From Thermoplasmata archaeon (GTDB lineage: Archaea; Thermoplasmatota; SW-10-69-26), in contig PWVY01000252.1 in the NCBI GenBank assembly GCA_003561665.1, positions 1-6,501 of the forward strand: 6,501 nucleotides of DNA, given 5' to 3'. Positions 1 through 5,262 of the stretch are shown here, piece by piece; within the stretch, counting starts at the first letter, position 1; each line of letters begins with the position of its first letter. The notes under the pieces are model-generated. The model had not been told where the DNA came from and searched no databases. It saw only the letters and a list, made by a program, of their open reading frames with translations. The position numbers were made by a program, and so were the translations under genes.

Positions 1-48
1 GGGACCGTCGTACGAAAGGGGTAAGGTGTTGCCGGTTCGTGGGTTTGC

Positions 49-306
49 ATGGGTTCGAAGTGCATCGTTTGTAGGATGCCTGAAACGCAGCGGATGCTGC
101 ATGTTCCCTTCTGTGATGTGTGCCATGATCAGTTGGCGGACTTCGCGTACGTGAGCGTCATCCTCGTTGTGGCTTGGGCGTTCCTGCAGTACCCCTTGTG
201 GGTGTTCTTGCTCCAGGAGGTCGCGATCCTCGTGGCCCTCTTGTGGATCAAGCACACCGTTCACCCGCATCTCGTCCGCTTGTTGCACCAGGAACCCCAT
301 GCGTGA
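49..306 (+). CDS. Small zinc-ribbon, two-helix membrane protein
   Basis: This 85-residue protein is not a family I can name. It begins with two CxxC pairs (C5/C8 and C22/C25, 13 residues between them), a typical Cys4 zinc-ribbon arrangement. Two hydrophobic segments follow, at about residues 33-48 and 50-68, then a short His-rich basic tail. The likely topology is a cytoplasmic zinc head on a membrane hairpin, which is inference. The ATG at 49 is the earliest possible start because an in-frame TAA lies at 22-24. No clear Shine-Dalgarno precedes it. Codon use is ordinary for the window. It ends 26 bases before the convergent lipoprotein gene. The few bases upstream (1-24) could be the tail of another gene but are too short to call. 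Confidence rests on the paired cysteines plus the clean hydrophobic pattern. Confidence 0.7.
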   Translation: MGSKCIVCRMPETQRMLHVPFCDVCHDQLADFAYVSVILVVAWAFLQYPLWVFLLQEVAILVALLWIKHTVHPHLVRLLHQEPHA

Positions 307-332
307 GCTTTCCTGGCTCGAGCGGGGAGTGC

Positions 333-1145
333 CTATCGTGGGGGTTGATCGCGGGTCATGGAGTGCAGGCGGTATTCTCCGTCGATCTCGACATGCACGT
401 CGACGGGTTCGTCGCCTGTGTTGACCCAGATGGGGCTGTAGACTTGGGTTTCGGGCGCGGTGAAGTTGCCATCCAGCGCGGTGCCGGTGTGCTCGATGGG
501 TCGGTGGGTTTCGTCGTCTTCGTGCCAGTGCACGTTGAAGTACACCTCGTCGGTGGCTTCCCATTCGAAGGTGAACCATTGGTCGGGTTCCATGTTGAGG
601 TTCACTTCAGCGAAGTGGTCGGGATGCGTGTAGGGCATGGGGGCCTCGTTGGGGATGGTGGCGGTCTCGTCGGGGGGGATGGTGTACGTTTCCTGGATGG
701 GGCCGTAGGGTTGGCCTTCTCGGGCTTCGACGAGCATGTCGTAGTGCACGTCCACGCCGCGGTCGCCGGTGACTTCGACGGTCCATTCGCCGGGCGTGGG
801 TGGGTGCGTGGTGGTGACGTAGCGGTGTTGGTCGCTTTCGATCCACCCGCTGGCTTGCACCTCGCCTTCTGGGTCGATGAGGTCGAACCAGAGAACGGCG
901 CCGGGCATGCTCCATGTGAGCTGTCCCATGACCTCCGTGGCCCCCTCGGGCACGTCGAACGTGTACGCGTGCGCGTCGTCCATGCCGGCTACGATGAACT
1001 CGTCGCTCCACTCGTACGTCACCGGCTCGAAAGAGGGCTCCTCGGGCACCTCCGCCTCGGGTGGTTCCTCGTTTCCGATATCCGCGCCGATGCAGCCTGT
1101 GATGAGGACCAGCAGGCCAAGCCCCAACAGCGTCCAAACTCGCAT
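333..1145 (-). CDS. Lipoprotein with PPC-like and GOLD-like beta-sandwich domains
   Basis: A 270-residue exported lipoprotein. The first 18 residues form a lipoprotein signal with lipobox I15-T16-G17-C18, so C18 should be lipidated and anchor the protein outside the cell. An acidic, Pro/Glu-rich linker (about 25-42) follows. Residues about 45-142 resemble a bacterial pre-peptidase C-terminal (PPC)-type beta sandwich, including the pattern ending in PGEWTVEV. Residues about 175-262 resemble a GOLD/emp24-like sandwich, with WFTFEW, YFNVHWHEDD and a closing GEYRLH. Both assignments are by pattern, not by search. The second domain is rich in His (H206, H208, H214, H219), so metal binding is possible but unproven. 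The frame continues upstream of the chosen start, but only M1 at 1145 puts the signal peptide at the N-terminus, and a TATA box sits at -26. No enzyme motif is visible; a binding or adhesion role is inference. Confidence 0.8.
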   Translation of the reverse strand: MRVWTLLGLGLLVLITGCIGADIGNEEPPEAEVPEEPSFEPVTYEWSDEFIVAGMDDAHAYTFDVPEGATEVMGQLTWSMPGAVLWFDLIDPEGEVQASGWIESDQHRYVTTTHPPTPGEWTVEVTGDRGVDVHYDMLVEAREGQPYGPIQETYTIPPDETATIPNEAPMPYTHPDHFAEVNLNMEPDQWFTFEWEATDEVYFNVHWHEDDETHRPIEHTGTALDGNFTAPETQVYSPIWVNTGDEPVDVHVEIDGEYRLHSMTRDQPPR

Positions 1146-1167
1146 GCTTCCATCCAGGGGATTGGGT

Positions 1168-1175
1168 GTATTTAC
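1168..1175 (-). promoter_or_regulatory. TATA box of the lipoprotein gene
   Basis: On the minus strand this reads GTAAATAC, preceded by purines (AAG) that could serve as a BRE. Its centre is about 26 bases upstream of the ATG at 1145, the distance expected between an archaeal TATA box and the transcription start. The mRNA would then start at or next to the start codon and be leaderless. It is an A/T island in GC-rich surroundings. Confidence 0.55.
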
Positions 1176-1259
1176 TTGGTTTGGCCGTGAGCGATTCGAA
1201 CCGTGACCGACAACGAAACCCGAGATCGTCCAGCACGCGCACGGAGCCCAACCCATCGA

Positions 1260-1287
1260 CCGTATACATTCCGTAACGAGGGTACGG
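1260..1287 (+). promoter_or_regulatory. Candidate operator and promoter of the antitoxin gene
   Basis: CCGTA occurs at 1260-1264 and again at 1271-1275, 11 bases apart and so on the same DNA face. Its inverse, TACGG, lies at 1283-1287 and forms an inverted repeat with the second copy. The first copy overlaps GTATAC (1262-1267), a possible TATA element that would place transcription start near 1290 and leave a leader of about 40 bases. Ribbon-helix-helix antitoxins usually bind short repeated half-sites over their own promoter, and this arrangement fits. The binding itself is inference. Confidence 0.4.
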
Positions 1288-1318
1288 ATCGGTTAGACCT
1301 ATTTGGATTGGGCACGAA

Positions 1319-1325
1319 TAGGAGG
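1319..1325 (+). promoter_or_regulatory. Shine-Dalgarno of the antitoxin gene
   Basis: TAGGAGG lies four bases before the ATG at 1330. It decides the start against an in-frame TTG at 1303, which would add nine residues that do not resemble the family N-terminus. Confidence 0.6.
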
Positions 1326-1329
1326 CACA

Positions 1330-1572
1330 ATGAGCGATGTGGTCCGTTTCCGTCCAAGCGATGAGGAGGCGGAAGCGATCGAGAGGGTACGCAAGGCTCA
1401 CGGATTCGGGGCCCGTGCCGAGGCGGTCCGACACCTGATCCGAGCAGGGGCACGCCAGGTCTTAGACTGGCGGGAGGACCCGCTCTTCCGATTCGAGATT
1501 GACGATGTCGCCGAGCCGGGGGAGGACATCACATCTCGTGACATCGACCGCGAGCTTTACGGTGACGCCTAG
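1330..1572 (+). CDS. Ribbon-helix-helix antitoxin, archaeal VapB type
   Basis: An 80-residue protein. The N-terminal half fits a ribbon-helix-helix DNA-binding fold: strand VVRFRPS (about 4-10), first helix (about 11-24, EEAEAIERVRKAH), a turn at GFGA, and second helix (about 29-41, EAVRHLIRAG). The C-terminal tail contains DPLFRFEID and then DITSRDIDRELYGD, which resembles the toxin-binding tail of archaeal VapB antitoxins (DPLF..., then ...S..D..LYGD). In such systems the dimer represses its own operon and the tail blocks the VapC ribonuclease. The stop codon directly abuts the ATG of the next frame, which encodes only the first part of a PIN toxin, so this antitoxin probably has no local active partner. 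It may persist as a repressor or cross-neutralise a toxin elsewhere; both are inference. Confidence 0.8.
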   Translation: MSDVVRFRPSDEEAEAIERVRKAHGFGARAEAVRHLIRAGARQVLDWREDPLFRFEIDDVAEPGEDITSRDIDRELYGDA

Positions 1573-1695
1573 ATGCAGACCATCGCGTGGGACACCTGGG
1601 CGTTCGTGGAAACCGCACTCGGGATTGCACGCAAGGACGAGCTTCGAAAGTTCTGGCAGAACGGCGGCTTCGAGCCCGTGTTCGCGAACCCCTGA
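1573..1695 (+). pseudogene. Truncated PIN-domain toxin (VapC stub)
   Basis: The frame starts immediately after the antitoxin stop and encodes 40 residues. Its start, MQTIAWDTWAFVETALG, matches the beginning of archaeal PIN-domain VapC toxins: a hydrophobic strand, the first catalytic Asp (D7), the DTWA motif, and an aromatic/Glu helix usually written DTWAWIEYFxG. The rest (ARKDELRKFWQNGGFEPVF) fits the second helix and following strand. A TGA then ends it. A full VapC is about 120-140 residues and needs three or four acidic residues for Mg2+; only the first is clearly present. Just 29 bases separate the stop from the convergent gene, so the rest is gone and is not merely out of frame. Loss of the toxin with retention of the antitoxin is the simplest reading. 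A real 40-residue peptide remains possible. Confidence 0.65.
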
Positions 1696-1724
1696 CCCTC
1701 GTACCCATCGTTCCCTGTCCCCTG

Positions 1725-2462
1725 TTAGGATCCTTCGCGTTTGGATCGGTATTCGTGGACCTTCATCGCGTATGCTATGGCTTTGAGGATCACGACGGTG
1801 AGCACGAGCACGAGGAACGGGAACCGGAACCAGTTCGGGTCCGGGGGCATCCCGCCGGTTAAGACGAGCATGCGCAGGTTCAGCTCGTAATGGAGGAAGA
1901 GGAAGTACCCGCTGTGGAGGGCCACGAGCCAGAACACGATGTTCGAAGCGCGATGAAGCTGCCTCCAGGCCTTGCCGCCGAGTTGTGAGAGGGCCCAGTC
2001 CGATGACGTTGCTAGCAAGAGCACGGCGAAGATGAGCGCGGTTAACCCGACGAGGTTGCTGAAGCCGAACCCGGGCTGGGTTAACACCCATTCCGTGACG
2101 CCTTCTTGGATGGGAAGCTCCTCGTAGCCTAGGAAACCGCGGATGGACCAGCGCGCCCACCCGTCCCAGACGAGGTAGGCGTGCACGAGGGCCGTGAGCG
2201 CGAACCAAACCCCGAACGGGCGCCGCCACCGTAACGCAGGCCGGGCCTTGGGCCAGACGCGCGAAAGCGGGCCCAGCGCCATGGTGACGATGAGCATCAT
2301 GAACGCAGCATCCCCGAACGCCCGCCACAAACGCATGTCCGCAGACCACTGGGGCCTGGTCTCCCAGAACACGAACGTGAGAGCTCCCGCCAGGACCGCG
2401 CACGCTACATGGCGAGCGAGGACGTTTTTCCCCAGCGTGAACGGCCCCATCTTCCAGGTCAT
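1725..2462 (-). CDS. YedZ/MsrQ-like haem-binding membrane protein
   Basis: A 245-residue integral membrane protein of the ferric-reductase-like transmembrane family, closest in pattern to YedZ/MsrQ. About six hydrophobic segments lie near residues 16-33, 50-66, 83-99, 133-150, 173-191 and 211-233. The signature WRRPFGVWFALTALVH places H94 in the third segment. LHRASNIVFWLVALH gives H170 and H183, 13 residues apart as in MsrQ, where these histidines bind b-type haem. In bacteria MsrQ passes quinone-derived electrons to the periplasmic methionine sulfoxide reductase MsrP. No MsrP-like gene, flavin domain or NAD(P)H domain lies in this window, so the electron acceptor is unknown. The start at 2462 (MTWKMGPF) is the outermost ATG; a second ATG at 2450 is equally possible and would not change the domain. 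The gene is divergent from the three-gene membrane unit. Confidence 0.8.
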   Translation of the reverse strand: MTWKMGPFTLGKNVLARHVACAVLAGALTFVFWETRPQWSADMRLWRAFGDAAFMMLIVTMALGPLSRVWPKARPALRWRRPFGVWFALTALVHAYLVWDGWARWSIRGFLGYEELPIQEGVTEWVLTQPGFGFSNLVGLTALIFAVLLLATSSDWALSQLGGKAWRQLHRASNIVFWLVALHSGYFLFLHYELNLRMLVLTGGMPPDPNWFRFPFLVLVLTVVILKAIAYAMKVHEYRSKREGS

Positions 2463-2566
2463 ACGCGATCGCCTGTTGGCATCGGGTCACGAGGTTCCTG
2501 TTCTTAAGGCATCATTTGCCGCCGGTCGAACAAGGGAGCTTCGAGTCATGCGATCGAACGCGGCGT

Positions 2567-2580
2567 TTTACGTTCGTAAA
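2567..2580. promoter_or_regulatory. 14-bp palindrome in the divergent spacer
   Basis: The sequence TTTACG-TT-CGTAAA is a perfect inverted repeat with six-base arms and a two-base centre, lying between the divergent haem protein and membrane-unit genes. It overlaps A/T-rich sequence that could form part of a promoter. Its right part also pairs with an upstream CGAACG (2555-2560 against CGTTCG 2571-2576). It could be a dimeric regulator's operator or a small hairpin; no regulator gene is visible nearby. Confidence 0.4.
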
Positions 2581-2609
2581 GGGAAAAGGGCCTGAGTGGC
2601 TAATGCACT

Positions 2610-2615
2610 GTTAAC
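2610..2615 (+). promoter_or_regulatory. Possible TATA-like element for the membrane unit
   Basis: GTTAAC lies about 25-30 bases upstream of the GTG codons at 2637 and 2643, suitable for a start with little or no leader. The match is weak, and an alternative A/T patch (CGTAAAGGGAAAA) lies around 2575-2587. Confidence 0.25.
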
Positions 2616-2630
2616 CCGTGACCCCGAAGC

Positions 2631-2635
2631 AGGAG
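2631..2635 (+). promoter_or_regulatory. Shine-Dalgarno of the membrane unit
   Basis: AGGAG is only one base from the GTG at 2637, too close for initiation there, but seven bases from the in-frame GTG at 2643. This favours 2643 as the start. If the message is leaderless, the argument weakens. Confidence 0.4.
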
Positions 2636-2642
2636 CGTGAAC

Positions 2643-3707
2643 GTGCCCGTGTCCCAAACCGGTGAACCTTCGGCGATCATCGAGCAAGGTCAGCGGTGGG
2701 TGCGCCGGGCGCTCTCGTTCCTCCTGTTCGGGCTCTTGCTGGGTCTCGTGGGCGTGTATTGGGACATCGCGTGGCACATCGAGATGGGTCGTCACACGTT
2801 CTTCACGCCGCCTCACAACTTCATCTATGGATCCATGCTCATCGTGGTCGCCGTCGCGGGCCTCGCGTTGGCCAACGACCGGCGCGATTCCCCCGCGCAT
2901 GCAAGCGTGGGACGGTTCCGCTTCCAGTTGGGGATGCTCGTTGCGGGCATCGGGGCCTTGCTGGTGCTTGCGTTTGGCCCGTTGGATGAGTTCTGGCATG
3001 CGGCGTTCGGGGAGGATCTCACGCTTTGGGGCCCGATGCACTTGGTGGGCCTGGCGGGGTTCGTTGTCGCCGCGCTTGGGGGGTTGATCGCGAGCGTGGT
3101 CGAGGAGAAGATCACGCCTGGAGGATGGGCGGGTGCGCGTTGGCATGTTCTTGGCTTCGCGACGGCCTTGTTGGCGCTGGTCGTGTTGCACTTGGCTGAG
3201 TACGAGTTCGCCGTGCCCGCCTTCCCGATGTTCCTTCACCCTGCGTTGCTGGCGGGGGGTTCGGTGTTGGCGCTGGTGCTCGTGGCGCGGTTGGATGTGT
3301 TCCCGTGGGCGGCGACCCTCACGGCGGTTGCGTTCACGGGGCTTCGCGTGTTCGTGCACGTGTGGCTTGTGGGCATGGATGCGGTGGGTTGGGCGGGTGC
3401 GTACAAGCCGGTGTTCCCGTTCTTGATCCTCACGGGCTTCGTCGTGGACGTGTTGGTTCATCGCGTTCGGTGGGGGGCTCTTGTGGGCGTGGTGGGGGCG
3501 GGTGTGACGTTGGTGGCGAACGTGCCGGTGTACATGCTCACGGAGGTGTACCCGTGGACGGTGGAGATCGTGGTGCCTGCGGTGGTTGGGGGGTTGGTGT
3601 TGGGTGGCGTGATGGGGTGGGTGGGGGTGTGGATCGCGGATGCGTTGCGTTGGCGAGCGGGTCGTTGGGTCCCAGAGAGTGGATCTGAGGGGGTGGGTTC
3701 GTCGTGA
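2643..3707 (+). CDS. Polytopic membrane protein with WDxxWH and DEFWH motifs
   Basis: A 354-residue protein with about eight or nine hydrophobic segments; I do not recognise a named family. Conserved-looking polar motifs cluster at membrane ends. YWDIAWH (about 39-45) and GRHTFFTPPHNFIY (about 49-62) follow the first segment, and GPLDEFWHAAFGEDLTLWGPMH (about 112-133) follows the third. Later segments hold further His and Asp residues (HLAEYE about 183-188, FLHP about 197-200, FVHVWLVGMD about 237-246). The concentration of His, Asp and Trp at segment ends suggests a metal or cofactor site, which is inference. No haem CxxCH, transporter ATPase or known oxidase signature is seen. The C-terminal tail is short, Gly/Ser-rich and polar. 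An alternative GTG at 2637 adds two residues but sits too close to the AGGAG. The stop overlaps the next start by four bases, so the two products are probably made together. Third positions are strongly G/T. Confidence 0.8.
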   Translation: MPVSQTGEPSAIIEQGQRWVRRALSFLLFGLLLGLVGVYWDIAWHIEMGRHTFFTPPHNFIYGSMLIVVAVAGLALANDRRDSPAHASVGRFRFQLGMLVAGIGALLVLAFGPLDEFWHAAFGEDLTLWGPMHLVGLAGFVVAALGGLIASVVEEKITPGGWAGARWHVLGFATALLALVVLHLAEYEFAVPAFPMFLHPALLAGGSVLALVLVARLDVFPWAATLTAVAFTGLRVFVHVWLVGMDAVGWAGAYKPVFPFLILTGFVVDVLVHRVRWGALVGVVGAGVTLVANVPVYMLTEVYPWTVEIVVPAVVGGLVLGGVMGWVGVWIADALRWRAGRWVPESGSEGVGSS

Positions 3708-4249
3708 GGTCGCGTGCGTGGCTTGCGTGGGGTGTGCTTGTTGGCGTGCTTTTGGTGGCTGGTTCGGTGTTGGCGTTCCATTCGGAGCCGGGTGGGGAGC
3801 CGGTGGGGGAGGCGGGCGTGGTGGTTTCGTGGGATCAGGAGGGGGTGGCGTTGTTCGAGGTTGAGTTGGTGCGGGAGGGGGAGCGTGTGACCTCGGGGGA
3901 GTTGTTCGTGCATGTGAATCGGACGGGGGAGGTGCTTGAGCGGCAGGCGGTTCACCCGGATGAGGAGGGTGTGTATCGGTTCACGGCGTCGTTGTCTGTG
4001 GGTGATTCGTGGCGTTTGTTCTTCTACCATGGGTACGGGTTCGACGTGGCGAACGGGCTGGTTGAGGGCCAAACCCCGTCTCAGGGTGAGAGCGTTCAGG
4101 TCACGACGGACGTGTTCGCGCTTTACCCGGACGCGCCGGACCGGTTGAACCTGTACGGGTACGCAGCCTACGGCGTCATCGTTGTCGCGGCCGTGCTTGG
4201 CATCGGGGCGGTGCTTCGTCGCTTGCAAGCCTTGGGGAGAAAAGCGTGA
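3704..4249 (+). CDS. Membrane-anchored YtkA/FixH-like beta-sandwich protein
   Basis: A 181-residue exported protein. A hydrophobic signal or anchor occupies about residues 5-24, ending in VLA before FHSEPG. Residues about 36-138 look like an immunoglobulin-type sandwich. The stretch GVYRFTASLSVGDSWRLFFY (about 89-108) recalls the G-x-Y...W-x-L pattern of YtkA- and FixH-type domains. A second hydrophobic segment at about 152-171 is followed by a basic tail (RRLQALGRKA), so most of the protein should face outside with its C-terminus in the cytoplasm. It starts at GTG 3704 in a GTGA overlap with the preceding stop, with GAGGGGG at about 3687-3693 as ribosome site. FixH/YtkA proteins often accompany copper or cytochrome-oxidase assembly genes. 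No obvious copper-binding Met/His cluster is visible, so function is unknown. Its codons are extreme: of the first 38 after the start, 25 end in G, 10 in T, 3 in C and none in A. Confidence 0.75.
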   Translation: MRSRAWLAWGVLVGVLLVAGSVLAFHSEPGGEPVGEAGVVVSWDQEGVALFEVELVREGERVTSGELFVHVNRTGEVLERQAVHPDEEGVYRFTASLSVGDSWRLFFYHGYGFDVANGLVEGQTPSQGESVQVTTDVFALYPDAPDRLNLYGYAAYGVIVVAAVLGIGAVLRRLQALGRKA

Positions 4250-4293
4250 AGGTGTGGCGGTTCTCGTTGAAGGAGGCTAACCAGAACGCTTAA
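4246..4293 (+). CDS. Possible 15-residue peptide (uncertain)
   Basis: A GTG at 4246 overlaps the preceding TGA in the same GTGA arrangement used one gene earlier. It opens a 15-codon frame (MKVWRFSLKEANQNA) ending in TAA at 4291-4293. It has no domain, and nothing beyond the overlap supports translation. It could be a leader peptide coupling the two flanking genes, the eroded start of a lost gene, or chance. Confidence 0.15.
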   Translation: MKVWRFSLKEANQNA

Positions 4294-4302
4294 CGATTGC
4301 AG

Positions 4303-4309
4303 GGGAGGG
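4303..4309 (+). promoter_or_regulatory. Shine-Dalgarno of the third membrane-unit gene
   Basis: GGGAGGG lies about nine bases before the ATG at 4319 and supports that start. A stronger-looking AAGGAGG at 4269-4275 has no usable start codon at the right distance. Confidence 0.45.
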
Positions 4310-4318
4310 TTCTCGTGC

Positions 4319-5248
4319 ATGCACGGGAAGCAGACGGTGTTCACTGTCATCGTAGGGTTCGTGGCGTTGTTCGCGCTGGCTCTGGGGGCGGCAGCGCAGA
4401 CGGAGCCTACTGTTGCTTTCGAGGCCGAGGAGGTTCACGAGCCTCTCCCGCCCTTGGAGGTCACGAACGTCACGATCACCGTGGAGGTTTCGTGCGAGGG
4501 GTGGGGGGAGGCTGCGACCGAGACGAGCATCCGCTTTCGCCTCGCTGAGGTGCCGGAGGAGTACGAGGCTTCGTTGGACCCGCAAGAGACGGTTCTCCCC
4601 GCCGGGACGGGGGAGTGCACCCCAGGCGAAACCGTGGCCGGGTCAACGATCCTCGGGCTTGAACCGTCCAACGAGGCCCCCGCGGGCGAACAGGTCGAGG
4701 CATCTCTCGAGGTCTTCCTCGAAGAGCGTGTGGAGGGCGAGATCATCGAGGAGCATGGGCCCTACGAACATGCCATGCTGTTCGAGACCGGGTTCCTCTC
4801 CCTGTTCAACCTTCGACCCGGCCCCACGGTCGTTGAAGCCTCCTCGGGTTCCACGGTCGAGACGTACCTTGAGGTCGAAAGCTTCGCCAACGGCCCCGCC
4901 GAGCTCCATGTCAACCTCCCCGAGGATACGGAATCCCTCGTCGTAACGGTTGAGCCGGACCCGCTCGTGATCCAACCCGGGTCCTCCGAACGCGTCACGA
5001 TCCTCATCGAGGACAAGAACCCCAACCCGTTCACACGCAACATCCAGAGCATCCCCCTGACCGCCACGTTCTCCCCCACGGAAGCACACGCAGATGACCC
5101 AGAAGCACACAGCGTCGACGCCCACATCCTGGCGTCCTTCGATGCCTGGATCACGAGCCCCACGAACATGGTCAAAATCCTCCTCATAGCGGGCCTCATC
5201 GCCACCGGGGCGATCGCCCTCCAACAGCGATGGCAACCAGACCCGTAA
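4319..5248 (+). CDS. Exported, tail-anchored protein with two beta-sandwich domains
   Basis: A 309-residue protein. Residues 1-26 are a signal peptide (basic start, hydrophobic core, cleavage likely after ALGAAA). Residues about 28-135 form an acidic beta-rich domain with two cysteines, C59 and C100, which could pair as a disulfide outside the cell. Residues about 170-275 look like an Ig/CARDB-type sandwich, with EASSGSTVETYLEVES and PLVIQPGSSERVTILI strands. A hydrophobic anchor at about 284-302 precedes a short basic tail (QQRWQPDP). The expected topology is an external protein on one C-terminal membrane helix. No catalytic motif is seen; a structural, adhesive or partner-binding role is inference. 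It lies 69 bases after the FixH-like gene on the same strand, so co-transcription is likely, although CTTAAC (4289-4294) could give it its own promoter. Codon third positions change from G-rich to C-rich within the gene. Confidence 0.75.
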   Translation: MHGKQTVFTVIVGFVALFALALGAAAQTEPTVAFEAEEVHEPLPPLEVTNVTITVEVSCEGWGEAATETSIRFRLAEVPEEYEASLDPQETVLPAGTGECTPGETVAGSTILGLEPSNEAPAGEQVEASLEVFLEERVEGEIIEEHGPYEHAMLFETGFLSLFNLRPGPTVVEASSGSTVETYLEVESFANGPAELHVNLPEDTESLVVTVEPDPLVIQPGSSERVTILIEDKNPNPFTRNIQSIPLTATFSPTEAHADDPEAHSVDAHILASFDAWITSPTNMVKILLIAGLIATGAIALQQRWQPDP

Positions 5249-5262
5249 GCGAACCGACCTCC

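Noticed and set aside
1..24. Tail of an upstream gene ending at the TAA at 22-24.
   Set aside because: Seven codons are too few to support a call.
174..1190. Long open frame on the + strand opposite the lipoprotein.
   Set aside because: It starts at TTG, lies antisense to a gene with a lipobox and TATA box, and reads as low-complexity Gly/Val/His. It is a GC-rich shadow.
1183..1260. A tRNA on the minus strand, suggested by GGTTCGAATC (T-loop-like) near 1194-1203.
   Set aside because: The five bases on either side of the TTCGAAT loop (CACGG and CGCTC) do not form a T stem, and the presumed acceptor ends do not pair.
1696..1724. Continuation of the VapC toxin by frameshift (a PLTLVP string in another frame).
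   Set aside because: Only 29 bases remain before the convergent gene, too few for the missing two-thirds. The string is tantalising but not evidence of an intact toxin.
2568..3461. Long minus-strand frame opposite the polytopic membrane protein.
   Set aside because: It is an Arg/His/Gln-rich shadow with no domain, whereas the + strand encodes coherent membrane segments and motifs.
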